Origin: Mucilaginibacter ginsenosidivorax
Lineage (GTDB): Bacteria > Bacteroidota > Bacteroidia > Sphingobacteriales > Sphingobacteriaceae
Direction: 5' to 3'
Assembly (NCBI RefSeq): GCF_007971525.1
Contig: NZ_CP042437.1
Span: 2,852,001 to 2,916,000, forward strand
Length of the DNA: 64,000 nucleotides
Numbering within the stretch: position 1 is the stretch's first letter; each line of letters opens with the position of its first letter. The position numbers and the translations under genes were made by a program. The notes under the pieces were generated by a model, which was not told where the DNA came from, ran no database searches, and saw only the letters and a list, made by a program, of their open reading frames with translations. Below are positions 54,310 to 62,955 of this stretch, piece after piece.

Positions 54310-55645
54310 AAAGGCCGACATATTGCAAGTAAGAAAGTACCTTAACGGGGAACTTGATGCCAAAGCTATGCACCGGCTGGAGCACGACGCCCTTGACGAT
54401 CCTTTTTTGATGGATGCACTGGAGGGTTTTGAACAAGCCCCTAAAAACCAGCAGGCCAACCTTGCCGACCTTACCGCGAGACTACAACAACGTACCGAAC
54501 AAAAGAAAGGTCGTGTAATATCATGGCAGGTATGGTCAATAGCGGCATCAGTTCTTATTGTGCTTACCATTGGCGGCTTGTGGATTAAAAGGACCTCGCC
54601 GGAACAAACAAAGCAACTTGCCGAGTTACAAAAAGATAAAACACAGGTTGTCAGTAAAGACACTGTGGCAACGCCGCCGCCTCATACCACACAGGAAACC
54701 TTACTGGCAAATAATGCGGCAAAACAACCCGTTTTGACCAGTGCCGACAGGCCGTTTATTCCCCGGAAATACACTGCCGGTAAATCGGTTTATCAACAGG
54801 AGATTTCCGCCAACGATAATAAAACTGCCGCCCCTGCCGGGGATGTGTTAAAAAAAGTCCCCCAGGTTGCCGAACCTACTGTTGAGCCTAAGCAGGAAAA
54901 CAGCTCGGTAAGCGAAATGGTAGTGATGAACTACACCGACAACAAAGCGAAAGCAGACAGCCTTGCGCTGCTTGCCAAAAAAGCCCGTGAAAAAGCATCT
55001 ACTCCCATTGAATCAAAATTAATGGGCAACGTTGGCGGTTTGCAGGTAGTTACATCTAAAGATGCCAAAACCCAGTTTGGCTATAGCAGTATAAATGGTG
55101 TTATAGTAGGCAAAGGCGATAACATGCCGGTTGTTGGGGCGGCTATACGCATTTCGGGCACCAACAAGAGTACAGTGACCGATGTAAATGGCTACTTTAC
55201 TATGCCTGTTACCAAAAATAAAGAGACGCTTGATATTGCATCCATAGGTTACCAGCCAAGACAGGTAAGTGTAAAACGTGGCGATAGCCTTAAGGTAGTA
55301 CTCAACCCGGATAATGAAGCCCTTGCCGAGGTTACGACAGTTGGCTATGGCACCGATAAAGTATCAAAACCGGTAGCCGCACATCCGCAGGGCGAAATGG
55401 CGGGCTTAAAAAAATACCTGCAGGCAAATGCCATCGTGGCCGATGGTGACGCCACCGGCACAGTATCGGTACAATTTACTGTGAATACGGACGGTTCTTT
55501 AAGCGATTTCAAGATCAAAAAAAGCCTTTCGGCGGTTGCCGATCAAAAGGCTATTGACCTGATAAAAGCCGGCCCAACCTGGGTAGGCAACAGCAATGGA
55601 AAACCCGAGCAGGTTACTGTTAAGGTAAAATTCGCTACGAAATAG
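54299..55645 (+). CDS. anti-sigma-like membrane protein fused to CarboxypepD_reg and TonB C-terminal domains
   Basis: A 448-residue protein. The cytoplasmic N-terminus (about 1-74, RKYLNGELDAKAMHRLEHD) resembles the sigma-binding part of Bacteroidota regulators. One helix spans about 75-94 (IAASVLIVLTIGGLWI). A periplasmic linker leads to a CarboxypepD_reg sandwich (about 262-335), a SusC-like VTTVGYGT segment, and a TonB C-terminal domain (about 365-448, VSVQFTVNTDGSLSDFKI). It may sense envelope signals through protein contact and hold the sigma factor. The GTG start overlaps the sigma gene; the next ATG (codon 24) would remove the conserved N-terminus. Confidence 0.8.
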   Translation: MNTKKADILQVRKYLNGELDAKAMHRLEHDALDDPFLMDALEGFEQAPKNQQANLADLTARLQQRTEQKKGRVISWQVWSIAASVLIVLTIGGLWIKRTSPEQTKQLAELQKDKTQVVSKDTVATPPPHTTQETLLANNAAKQPVLTSADRPFIPRKYTAGKSVYQQEISANDNKTAAPAGDVLKKVPQVAEPTVEPKQENSSVSEMVVMNYTDNKAKADSLALLAKKAREKASTPIESKLMGNVGGLQVVTSKDAKTQFGYSSINGVIVGKGDNMPVVGAAIRISGTNKSTVTDVNGYFTMPVTKNKETLDIASIGYQPRQVSVKRGDSLKVVLNPDNEALAEVTTVGYGTDKVSKPVAAHPQGEMAGLKKYLQANAIVADGDATGTVSVQFTVNTDGSLSDFKIKKSLSAVADQKAIDLIKAGPTWVGNSNGKPEQVTVKVKFATK

Positions 55646-55675
55646 AATCAAGAGGCAAGAATCAAGACGGAAAAA
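55646..55675. repeat. GAATCAAGA word repeat directly after a stop codon
   Basis: GAATCAAGAGGCAAGAATCA follows the TAG at once. It matches the words at 24529-24560, 28481-28513 and 38762-38795. Confidence 0.6.
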
Positions 55676-55689
55676 ATTCGTAATTGATG

Positions 55690-56004
55690 CTATAGGTATC
55701 CGCTTAAAACAGTCCTTAATATTTCAATCAGTTCGGGATCGTTAAATTGATAGTTATCTTCAATATCCAGCACTTTTACCTGCTTGCCGCTTACGTCCAG
55801 GCGTTGGCTTAGCAGCTGTTTATGCCTGCGCTCCATTACAAATATAACATCGGCCCGGTCAATCATTTTTTGGGTTACCCGGATACGGGCCGTGGCGCTG
55901 GTACCTGCCGAGTGGGCGGTATGTTCCGGATGATTTTTAAACAACAACTCGGCCGTTGGGCTGCGCCATTGGTTTTTGCTGCAGATGAAAAGGAGGTTGG
56001 CCAA
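55690..56004 (-). CDS. low-molecular-weight tyrosine-phosphatase-like protein
   Basis: A 104-residue cytoplasmic protein. The phosphate-binding loop CSKNQWRSPT (C-x5-R, cysteine near residue 8) and ADVIFVMERRH in the middle fit the short Bacteroidota branch of this family. It is shorter than the classic 150-residue enzymes and lacks an obvious DP acid loop, although NDPEL near the C-terminus could serve. The start is TTG, seven bases after the upstream stop, because no ATG is available before the loop. Confidence 0.8.
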   Translation of the reverse strand: MANLLFICSKNQWRSPTAELLFKNHPEHTAHSAGTSATARIRVTQKMIDRADVIFVMERRHKQLLSQRLDVSGKQVKVLDIEDNYQFNDPELIEILRTVLSGYL

Positions 56005-56011
56005 GGGTAAT

Positions 56012-56677
56012 TTAATTTCCGGTAAAAGCCGGTGCTATGCGGTAAATTATGGCAAGCACAAAAACGGCTATCGATAAGTAATAAATCCTTTCTCCCTGCT
56101 TGCGGTCGTTTTCATCGTAGCCGTAAACCTGTTCACCATCGGGGAGCGTTTTTTTGTAATGTGATAAATGCCATCCTATAAATATGCCAAATACACCACC
56201 GGCAAATGAAATTATATAACCAAAAATTATCCATGCATTCTGGGGCTTCTCGGGTTTCCTTAACTCTTCCAGGCGGTCACTTTTCAAATCGGATAATACA
56301 TTTTCGCTTATAGCAACTCCGCGGTCAATCAATATTTTGCGAGCCAGTTGGTAATCGAATGGACTCCATTCGTCGGCTTTTGCCAGCACGTCTGTCAGCT
56401 CGGCATCGGTAAAGTCAAATAAATAATGGTCCTTATCCACATGGTTTACGTTTTCCTGCTCTTTATCATTCAACAGCTGGTTTGCACGCTCAAAATCTCC
56501 TGGGTTTATTTTTATTGAATACTCAACAGTAAGGTCATTACTCCTGAAACCGGGATCAAATGACGGGGTACTTTCCTCCATATCATATTCAATATCTCCT
56601 TCTTCAAGCACATCAACCAGAGCATTGGCCAGCGCGGCATCATTAAAACGTTTGTACAATATCAATCCGGGTGTCAT
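56012..56677 (-). CDS. hypothetical membrane protein with DUF2007-like N-terminus
   Basis: A 221-residue protein. The first 75 residues resemble DUF2007-type signal-transducing domains (ILYKRFNDAALANALVDVLE). A charged helical middle follows, with FTDAELTDVLAKADEWSPFDYQ. Two membrane helices lie near residues 150-170 and 198-215. Function is unknown. It is 7 bases upstream of the phosphatase and probably cotranscribed with it. Confidence 0.75.
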   Translation of the reverse strand: MTPGLILYKRFNDAALANALVDVLEEGDIEYDMEESTPSFDPGFRSNDLTVEYSIKINPGDFERANQLLNDKEQENVNHVDKDHYLFDFTDAELTDVLAKADEWSPFDYQLARKILIDRGVAISENVLSDLKSDRLEELRKPEKPQNAWIIFGYIISFAGGVFGIFIGWHLSHYKKTLPDGEQVYGYDENDRKQGERIYYLSIAVFVLAIIYRIAPAFTGN

Positions 56678-56699
56678 AAGTGTTTAGGCATATAAGTTG

Positions 56700-57206
56700 T
56701 TACAAGCCGTTTTTGGGTACCCAGGCCTGGCTTTTAATGAGCCATTTTCCGCTTACGTACCGAAACACAAAGGAAAACGCACCTTCTTCGTTAAACGGGT
56801 CGCCGTTAACGGTGCCGGTGTATTCAACGGGTACAATCAGGTAGGCTACCTCTTCGGTTTGCTGAAAAATTTTTATCTTTTTTATGTTTACGGTAAAATC
56901 TCGGATTTTAAAATCGCTCACCGCCTTTTGTACCGAGTTTACCCACTGTACACCGGCCAGCTGCCCGTTCCATGAATAAGGCTGCTGCTCGTCGGTAACC
57001 ACGGCGTTGGGGGCGTAAACATCGGTAACTTTATCAATATCAAAAGTATAAGATGCCTTTAATACCGTATTAATGGTTTGCAAAACCTCGGGGTTAATTT
57101 TCTTTACGGTATCTTCGGCGGCCATATCGGCAGCAATGGTTTTTTGGCTTGTTATTAAAATTAATAACAAGCTTGTGTACACCATTGTTAATATGCTTTT
57201 CCTCAT
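56700..57206 (-). CDS. exported SnoaL/NTF2-like protein
   Basis: A 168-residue protein with a signal peptide ending TIAAD. The rest fits an NTF2-like cone: long first helix (EVLQTINTVLKASYTFDIDKV), then VYAPNAVVTDEQ and a closing sheet with GAFSFVFRYVSGKWLIKSQAWV. Such proteins may be small enzymes or binding domains. The role is not predictable. The gene lies between an amidohydrolase and a DUF2007-like gene on the same strand, with 22 bases to the latter. Confidence 0.8.
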   Translation of the reverse strand: MRKSILTMVYTSLLLILITSQKTIAADMAAEDTVKKINPEVLQTINTVLKASYTFDIDKVTDVYAPNAVVTDEQQPYSWNGQLAGVQWVNSVQKAVSDFKIRDFTVNIKKIKIFQQTEEVAYLIVPVEYTGTVNGDPFNEEGAFSFVFRYVSGKWLIKSQAWVPKNGL

Positions 57207-57307
57207 TTTATACTGTTAAAATTACTGGCCATGCGCTTTTTGGGCTTATAAAGTTAAGCATCAATCATCTATTTAAAGATAATATCTTTTTAAATAGCAC
57301 CTCATAT

Positions 57308-58603
57308 CTATTTTCCTTTAGCATTCATATAATCCAGCGTTAAATTGCACAATGCTTTTACACCCAGGCTAAAGCCACTTTCGTCGATATAAAAATCGGG
57401 CGTATGGTGCGATGGTGCTTTTAGCGGATCGGCACCTTTAGGCATGCCACCTAAAAAAATGAACATGCCAGGTACTTTTTCCTGGTAAAAGCTAAAATCT
57501 TCGGCACCGGTAACAGGCGGCTTTAACATCACATTATCGGCACCGGCTGTTTTTTGCAGGCTGGGCAGCATTTGCTGTGTAAGCGCCGGATCGTTATAAG
57601 TAACCGGGTAATGGCTGCTATACGGAATCTTCACCTCGGCAGTAGCGCCTTGCGCTTCAGCCGTTTTTGTTGCTATCTGCTTTACCCGTTCAACAAGCAT
57701 CTTTTCATCGGCCGCAGTAAATGAACGCAAAGTACCCAGCATTTCAACGCTTTCGGGAATAATGTTCGACCGGTTACCGCCTTTGATGGAGCCAATGGTT
57801 ACCACTGCCGGGTTTTCGGTTATGTTTATATTACGGCTTACTATAGTTTGCAGGTTATTGATGATCTCGGCCGAAACCACAATCGGGTCAACGCTCGACC
57901 ATGGATAAGCTCCATGTGCCGACCGCCCTTTTACGATAATCTGCATATCGTTAACGCCTGCCATTGTACCGCCCGGGCGATAGGTTATTTTACCAACCTC
58001 GGTTTGCGAATTAATGTGCAGGCCAAATACTACATCAACTTTAGGATTTTCAAGTACACCTTCCTTCACCATTTCTTCGGCACCGCCTTTTTGGCCGGGC
58101 TCTACCCCTTCTTCGGCAGGCTGAAAAATAAATTTAACAGTTCCGTGCAACTCGTTTTTCATGCCCGAAAGCACCTGGGCCACACCCATCAAAATAGCCA
58201 TGTGCGAATCATGTCCGCAAGCATGCATTACGCCAACCTCCTGGCCGTTATAGGTGGTTTTTACCTTTGATGCAAAAGGAACATCGGTGCGCTCAACAAC
58301 CGGCAAACCATCCATATCTGCCCTTAAGGCAACTACCGGGCCAGGCTTGCCGCCTTTTAAAATGCCCACAACGCCGGTTGTAGCTACGCCCGTTTGCACC
58401 TGGATACCCAACGACTGCAAATGTTTGGCAATAATTGCCGAAGTACGCACTTCGTGGTTACCCAATTCGGGGTGTTCATGAAAATCGCGGCGCCAGGCTA
58501 TTACCTGGTCTTTAAGGGCATCGGCTTTAGTACTCACCTGGCTTTGCTGGGCAAATACCTGTGTTGCAAACACCAAAAAAAGGGGAGCGATGCGTAATTT
58601 CAT
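57308..58603 (-). CDS. secreted M20-family amidohydrolase
   Basis: A 431-residue metallohydrolase of the hippurate/IAA-amino-acid hydrolase group (M20D). A signal peptide covers about residues 1-19. The metal ligands lie in MHACGHDSHM, PAEEG and GLHINS, and SHHTPDF near the end. A dimerisation domain interrupts the catalytic domain at about 220-330. It removes N-acyl groups from amino acids or similar amides in the periplasm. ATG at 58603 starts the signal peptide; a longer frame from 58690 has no such signal and is rejected. Confidence 0.92.
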   Translation of the reverse strand: MKLRIAPLFLVFATQVFAQQSQVSTKADALKDQVIAWRRDFHEHPELGNHEVRTSAIIAKHLQSLGIQVQTGVATTGVVGILKGGKPGPVVALRADMDGLPVVERTDVPFASKVKTTYNGQEVGVMHACGHDSHMAILMGVAQVLSGMKNELHGTVKFIFQPAEEGVEPGQKGGAEEMVKEGVLENPKVDVVFGLHINSQTEVGKITYRPGGTMAGVNDMQIIVKGRSAHGAYPWSSVDPIVVSAEIINNLQTIVSRNINITENPAVVTIGSIKGGNRSNIIPESVEMLGTLRSFTAADEKMLVERVKQIATKTAEAQGATAEVKIPYSSHYPVTYNDPALTQQMLPSLQKTAGADNVMLKPPVTGAEDFSFYQEKVPGMFIFLGGMPKGADPLKAPSHHTPDFYIDESGFSLGVKALCNLTLDYMNAKGK

Positions 58604-58722
58604 GGGCGCAAGTTTTGAACCGTTAATATAAGAACAAAACGCCGGATAATTTAATGTACCGGTTTGAATTTGAAGCTGATGCCTTTTCAATTCAAAATTA
58701 TTGTAAGGCTGGTATAGGCCGG

Positions 58723-59180
58723 TTACTTTACCCCAGTCAAATCAATATCAAAAATAAGCACCGAATTTGGCGGGATAGGCCCTAACGATGCGCCGCCATA
58801 GCCCAAAGCCGATGGCACAAACAGTACAATATTACCACCCGCTTTTATATGTGGTACACCTATTTGCCACCCCCTTACCAAGGCGGCTAATGGTGAAGAG
58901 TAACCATTTGCCGAATCAAATGGTGGCCCGTTAAGCAGTTTGCCCCTATAATTTACCGTAACCGTAGAATTGATGGTTGCTGCGGCGCCCGTACCCGGTT
59001 TAACAACCTGGTAGTACAGTCCCGACGAATCTTTACGGCCTTTACAACCGGGTTATTGGAAAGATAAACCCGGATAAGCGAATCATCAATACGGGCTTGT
59101 TTAACAGCATCAACCTGCGGTGCGGTTTTGCATGACGAGATGCCAATAACCGCGGCAAATAATAAAAGTAGTTTGTTCAT
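58723..59180 (-). pseudogene. FKBP-type lipoprotein with a frameshift
   Basis: The first part (MNKLLLLFAAVIGISSCKTAP) is a lipoprotein signal with lipobox ISSC, followed by IRVYLSNNPVVKAVK. At about 59031-59035 the frame changes. In the other frame the FKBP domain continues as DSSGLYYQVVKPGTG, WQIGVPHIKAGG and PPNSVLIFDIDLTGVK, ending at a TAA at 58723-58725. A lost A in a short A run would explain it. This is either a decayed gene, a sequencing error or, less likely, a programmed shift. Two intact paralogues lie upstream. Confidence 0.8.
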
Positions 59181-59232
59181 CTATCAGACATTAATCGAAC
59201 AGCTAAAACTACAGAAATATAGCAACAAAAAA

Positions 59233-59253
59233 GCCCGGAATAATATCCCGGGC
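59233..59253 (-). terminator. terminator after the second FKBP gene
   Basis: GCCCGG (59233-59238) pairs with CCGGGC (59248-59253) around nine bases. On the minus strand a run of six T follows. Confidence 0.65.
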
Positions 59254-59278
59254 CTAAGCTTAAGGTAAATTAAAAAAT

Positions 59279-59764
59279 TTAAGCGCCCGGAGGCGAAAGG
59301 TCTACATCAAACCTCAATACCGCGTTTGCAGGAATTGCTCCTGAGCCCGAGGTACCATACCCGTAAATGGATGGTATCAGCATAATAATTTTCGATCCTA
59401 TAGGTACGTGAGGTAAAACTATCTGCCATCCATAAATCAAACTGCTCAACGGGGCGCTAATAGAGGCATTTGTGGCAAATGCAGTTCCGCCAAGCAACGA
59501 CCCGGTATAAGTTCCTTTGATAGTGGTTGTAGCCGTAGGATATGCCCCTGCGCCAGTAGAAACTACCTGGTAGTAACATCCTAAAGTATCCTTAACATTG
59601 GTAATTTCGGGGTGAACGGTTAAATAAGCTTTAATTGCTGCATCGTCGTCGGCAGCCTGCTGTATTGCTGTTGTTATTGTCGGGTCGCTAACTTTTGTAC
59701 ATGACGACAGCGAATAGAGGGCTAAAGGAAATAGAATTAAAAGTAAAAGTTTTTTCATTTTCAT
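59279..59764 (-). CDS. FKBP-type peptidyl-prolyl isomerase lipoprotein
   Basis: A 161-residue lipoprotein with lipobox LSSC near residue 21. The FKBP fold follows: YYQVVSTGAGAYPTATTTIK, then WQIVLPHVPIGSKIIMLIPS, and AIPANAVLRFDVDL at the end. It presumably assists folding in the periplasm. Several active-site aromatics differ from classic FKBPs (for example FATNASISAP instead of FDSS), so catalytic activity may be weak. It has similar neighbours on both sides, a tandem family with about 30-40% apparent similarity by eye. Confidence 0.85.
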   Translation of the reverse strand: MKMKKLLLLILFPLALYSLSSCTKVSDPTITTAIQQAADDDAAIKAYLTVHPEITNVKDTLGCYYQVVSTGAGAYPTATTTIKGTYTGSLLGGTAFATNASISAPLSSLIYGWQIVLPHVPIGSKIIMLIPSIYGYGTSGSGAIPANAVLRFDVDLSPPGA

Positions 59765-59939
59765 ACAGATCAGTTAACATTAATAGGGTTAAAGACACTA
59801 AACGTTGCAAATTGTGAAAACGTATTTAGGCAGGTATTTCCATTTCGGCAAAATACACGGGTGTAAATATACAATCCAAATCAATTTAAGCCGGCAGGCA
59901 GGGATATTTTTTTACTCATCCCCCGTAAAAACTGTAGTG

Positions 59940-60419
59940 CTAATTGGCTACCGCAGTTAAATTGACAGAAAATATCAATACTGAATTTGCGGGAATAATA
60001 CCGGCCTGCGCATTGCCATAGGCGTAGCGCGATGGGGTAATTATCAGCATTTGCCCGCCTGTTTTAAGGTATGGCAATGCAATTTGCCACGCTGGTATCA
60101 GGCCATTGAGTTTATACACCAGGTTTGTGCTTGAATCAAAAATAGTTCCATTGGTTAATTTACCGGTATAAGCGGCAGATATTGTACTTGTTAAGGCCGG
60201 GGTAGCACCGGTACCCTGTGTAATTATCTGGTAATAAACACCTGTTGTATCCTTTACCGCATGTATTTCGGTATGTGCAGCCAGGTAAGCCTGGATGGTT
60301 GTCTCATCGGTAGCAGCCTGTTTAGCAGCGTCAAAAGGCACCACATTATTATTTGATTTGAGGCATGATGATGACAGCATCGCCATTGGCAATAAGAGTA
60401 ACAGTAGAATTTTTTTCAT
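59940..60419 (-). CDS. FKBP-type peptidyl-prolyl isomerase lipoprotein
   Basis: A 159-residue lipoprotein with lipobox LSSSC near residue 19. Its FKBP domain has YYQIITQGTGATPALTSTIS, GTIFDSSTN, WQIALPYLKTGGQMLIITPS, YAYGNAQAGIIPANSVLIF. It keeps the FDSS motif, so it is the more typical paralogue and the likelier active isomerase. It is transcribed from the gap after aspS and may be the oldest of the three copies. Confidence 0.88.
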   Translation of the reverse strand: MKKILLLLLLPMAMLSSSCLKSNNNVVPFDAAKQAATDETTIQAYLAAHTEIHAVKDTTGVYYQIITQGTGATPALTSTISAAYTGKLTNGTIFDSSTNLVYKLNGLIPAWQIALPYLKTGGQMLIITPSRYAYGNAQAGIIPANSVLIFSVNLTAVAN

Positions 60420-60481
60420 TTTTAATCAGATCAGTTTAGTGCCTATACGGCATAGCTACCATAAATGCTACAATAAAAAAC

Positions 60482-62227
60482 TTATACTGTTGTTTTAATA
60501 TTAAGCTCTTTAAGCTGTGTATCGGCAATGGTTGATGGCGAATCGATCATCACATCGCGGCCCGAATTATTTTTAGGGAACGCGATAACATCACGGATAG
60601 AATCTAACCCGGCAAAAATAGATACCAGCCTGTCAAACCCAAGCGCTAAACCACCATGTGGTGGGGCGCCATATTCAAAGGCATCCATCAAAAAGCCAAA
60701 TTGCTTTTGAGCTTCTTCGGACGAAAAGCCCAGGTGCTTAAACATTAATGATTGCATGGCGCGGTCATGGATCCTGATAGATCCACCGCCAACCTCGGTA
60801 CCATTAATAACCAGGTCATAAGCATTGGCTCGCACAGCTCCCGGATCGGTATCCAGCAAGGCGATATCCTCTGGTTTTGGCGAAGTGAAGGGGTGGTGCA
60901 TGGCATGGTAACGCCCGGTTTCCTCGTCCCACTCCAGCAGCGGAAAATCAAGCACCCAAAGCGGCGCAAATTTATTTTTATCGCGCAGGCCTAAACGGCT
61001 ACCCATTTCAAGGCGCAATTCGTTCAGTTGTTTGCGTACTTTATCGGCATTGCCGGCCAATACCAGCATTAAATCGCCGCGTTCGGCTTCAAATGCCGCT
61101 GCCCAGTTGTTCAGCTCATCTTCGCTGTAAAATTTATCAACCGATGATTTTAAAGTACCATCTTCGTTATAGCGGCAATATATCATGCCGGCAACGCCAA
61201 TTTGCGGGCGTTTTAACCATTCGGTAATTTCATCCAATTGCTTGCGGGTATAGCTTGCACAGCCTTTGGCGTTGATGCCCACAACCAGTTCGGCATTATC
61301 AAATACGCCAAAACCTTTTCCTTTTACAATATCATTCAGCTCTACAAACTCCATCCCAAACCTTACGTCAGGTTTATCAGAACCATAAAGGCGCATCGCG
61401 TCGGCATATTGCATACGCGGAAAATCGCCCAGGTCGATACCTTTAACGGTAGTAAACAGGTGGCGGGTAAGGCCTTCAAAAATATTCAGGATATCCTCCT
61501 GGGTAATAAACGATAGCTCGCAGTCAATCTGGGTAAACTCTGGCTGGCGGTCGGCACGCAGGTCTTCATCCCTGAAACATTTCACAATCTGGAAGTAACG
61601 GTCGAACCCGCTTACCATCAGCAATTGCTTAAATGTTTGCGGCGATTGCGGCAAAGCGTAAAACTCGCCCGGGTTCATGCGGCTTGGCACCACAAAATCG
61701 CGCGCGCCTTCCGGGGTCGATTTAATCAGTACCGGGGTTTCTACCTCCAGAAAATCAATATCGCTTAAATAGCGGCGTATTTCCTGAGCCATTTTGTGAC
61801 GCAGGATTAAATTATTACGAACAGGCGCACGGCGCAAATCAAGGTAACGATACTTGGCGCGCAGTTCTTCGCCACCATCAGTTTCGTCTTCTATCAGGAA
61901 CGGCGGAATTTTAGCCGAGTTCAATATCTCTATACCAGCAACAGCAATTTCAATTTCGCCGGTTGGTATTTTTGTGTTTTTGTTTGAGCGCTCCAGCACC
62001 TTGCCGGTAACCTGTATCACAAACTCACGGCCAAGCTCGCGGCTTTTCTCGCGCAGCAGGGCATCAGTATCTGTATTAAAAACAAGTTGGGTTAAACCAT
62101 AACGGTCGCGCACATCAATAAATGTGGTACCGCCCAAATCGCGCGATTTTTGTACCCAGCCGCACAATGTAACTGATTGGCCTAAGTTGCTGATATTTAA
62201 TTCACCGCAGGTATGAGTTCTTAGCAT
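60482..62227 (-). CDS. aspS: aspartate-tRNA ligase
   Basis: A 581-residue class II aminoacyl-tRNA synthetase, the bacterial type. The N-terminal OB fold binds the anticodon ([20 protein letters not shown]). Class II motif 1, motif 2 ([20 protein letters not shown]) and motif 3 ([10 protein letters not shown]) are all present, and the bacterial GAD insertion domain lies at about 290-410. ATG at 62227 is chosen because the frame's earlier TTG at 62251 lies within the promoter box at 62249-62256. It is single and essential. Confidence 0.97.
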   Translation of the reverse strand: MLRTHTCGELNISNLGQSVTLCGWVQKSRDLGGTTFIDVRDRYGLTQLVFNTDTDALLREKSRELGREFVIQVTGKVLERSNKNTKIPTGEIEIAVAGIEILNSAKIPPFLIEDETDGGEELRAKYRYLDLRRAPVRNNLILRHKMAQEIRRYLSDIDFLEVETPVLIKSTPEGARDFVVPSRMNPGEFYALPQSPQTFKQLLMVSGFDRYFQIVKCFRDEDLRADRQPEFTQIDCELSFITQEDILNIFEGLTRHLFTTVKGIDLGDFPRMQYADAMRLYGSDKPDVRFGMEFVELNDIVKGKGFGVFDNAELVVGINAKGCASYTRKQLDEITEWLKRPQIGVAGMIYCRYNEDGTLKSSVDKFYSEDELNNWAAAFEAERGDLMLVLAGNADKVRKQLNELRLEMGSRLGLRDKNKFAPLWVLDFPLLEWDEETGRYHAMHHPFTSPKPEDIALLDTDPGAVRANAYDLVINGTEVGGGSIRIHDRAMQSLMFKHLGFSSEEAQKQFGFLMDAFEYGAPPHGGLALGFDRLVSIFAGLDSIRDVIAFPKNNSGRDVMIDSPSTIADTQLKELNIKTTV

Positions 62228-62248
62228 AACAATATTTATAAAAGTTTG

Positions 62249-62256
62249 CAAAAGTA
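62249..62256 (-). promoter_or_regulatory. -7 promoter box (TACTTTTG) for aspS
   Basis: Read on the minus strand this is TACTTTTG, an exact TAnnTTTG match, 21 bases before the aspS ATG. It settles the choice of start. Confidence 0.6.
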
Positions 62257-62319
62257 CGTTTTTGAGGTGAAAGGAGAAAGGTAAAAGGAGAAAGGTGGAA
62301 AATACAGTGGGATTGGTAC

Positions 62320-62613
62320 TTATAATTTGAATTTTTTAGGATTTCGGCGACTGTCCCAAACACTTAGAATTTCTATGTGTCCTGGTGTAATTCGGTAATA
62401 GAATAGGTAATCAAGAATAACTTTTATCCTTATTGACGGAGAGTCTGTTGCCTTGCCAATCTCAGGGGAGTTGGCAACAATGGCAAAGCTTGCTTTAACC
62501 AGATGATCAAGTTTCAAACTGTAAGCATAGGATTTATTTCTTTCGTTCCAATATTCTAAAATTTTAATCCATTCTTTAATAGCTCTCTGGGACCATACTA
62601 TCTCCCTAAACAT
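62320..62613 (-). CDS. RelE/ParE-type toxin
   Basis: A 97-residue basic protein of the RelE/ParE superfamily. It opens with [21 protein letters not shown], has the central [15 protein letters not shown] strand pair, and ends [14 protein letters not shown], where the basic residues would act on mRNA or gyrase. Members are toxins held by a partner antitoxin. The start overlaps the antitoxin gene by 16 bases. Whether it cuts RNA or blocks gyrase cannot be decided from sequence alone. Confidence 0.85.
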   Translation of the reverse strand: MFREIVWSQRAIKEWIKILEYWNERNKSYAYSLKLDHLVKASFAIVANSPEIGKATDSPSIRIKVILDYLFYYRITPGHIEILSVWDSRRNPKKFKL

Positions 62614-62837
62614 TTATCAATAAGTTTATTCGCCTCTTCGTTAGTTACAAACATTCCTTTCTCAATTTGCTCAATACCTTCATTTACTGCAATTATTTCC
62701 TCCGGGCTTAATTGATAAACGCCGCTAATTTCATCTTCCATTTCTGTAATCATCAATAACTCCCTTAGCAATTCCATGTTATCGGTATTGCTTATTGTGG
62801 CTATCAGCTTTTCTTTTATTTCTATATCGGTTAACAT
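62598..62837 (-). CDS. antitoxin of the RelE/ParE-type pair
   Basis: A 79-residue acidic protein upstream of and overlapping the toxin gene. The N-terminal half (KLIATISNTDNMELLRELL) and the C-terminal [21 protein letters not shown] resemble small Bacteroidota antitoxins that use the tail to wrap the toxin. No clear DNA-binding motif is visible, so autoregulation is uncertain. A TAAATTTG box (62854-62861, minus strand) is a likely promoter. Confidence 0.8.
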   Translation of the reverse strand: MLTDIEIKEKLIATISNTDNMELLRELLMITEMEDEISGVYQLSPEEIIAVNEGIEQIEKGMFVTNEEANKLIDKCLGR

Positions 62838-62853
62838 AGCAATGGTCTTTATC

Positions 62854-62861
62854 CAAATTTA
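62854..62861 (-). promoter_or_regulatory. -7 promoter box (TAAATTTG) for the toxin-antitoxin operon
   Basis: A TAnnTTTG match on the minus strand, 17 bases before the antitoxin ATG. Confidence 0.5.
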
Positions 62862-62917
62862 CAAATAACATTTTAAAAATCAGAAATGAAAGCGGGACTT
62901 TCCGTCTTCCCGACTTT

Positions 62918-62947
62918 TTTGACTTTCCGACTAAAAAACTATCTTTG
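62918..62947 (+). promoter_or_regulatory. promoter of the TPP riboswitch transcript
   Basis: TTTG at 62918-62921 and TATCTTTG at 62940-62947, 18 bases apart, give the full Bacteroidota -33/-7 pair. The riboswitch begins about ten bases downstream. Confidence 0.7.
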
Positions 62948-62955
62948 CCCCATAA

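Noticed and set aside
58604..58690. Longer N-terminus for the M20 amidohydrolase
   Set aside because: It would bury the signal peptide that begins at 58603.
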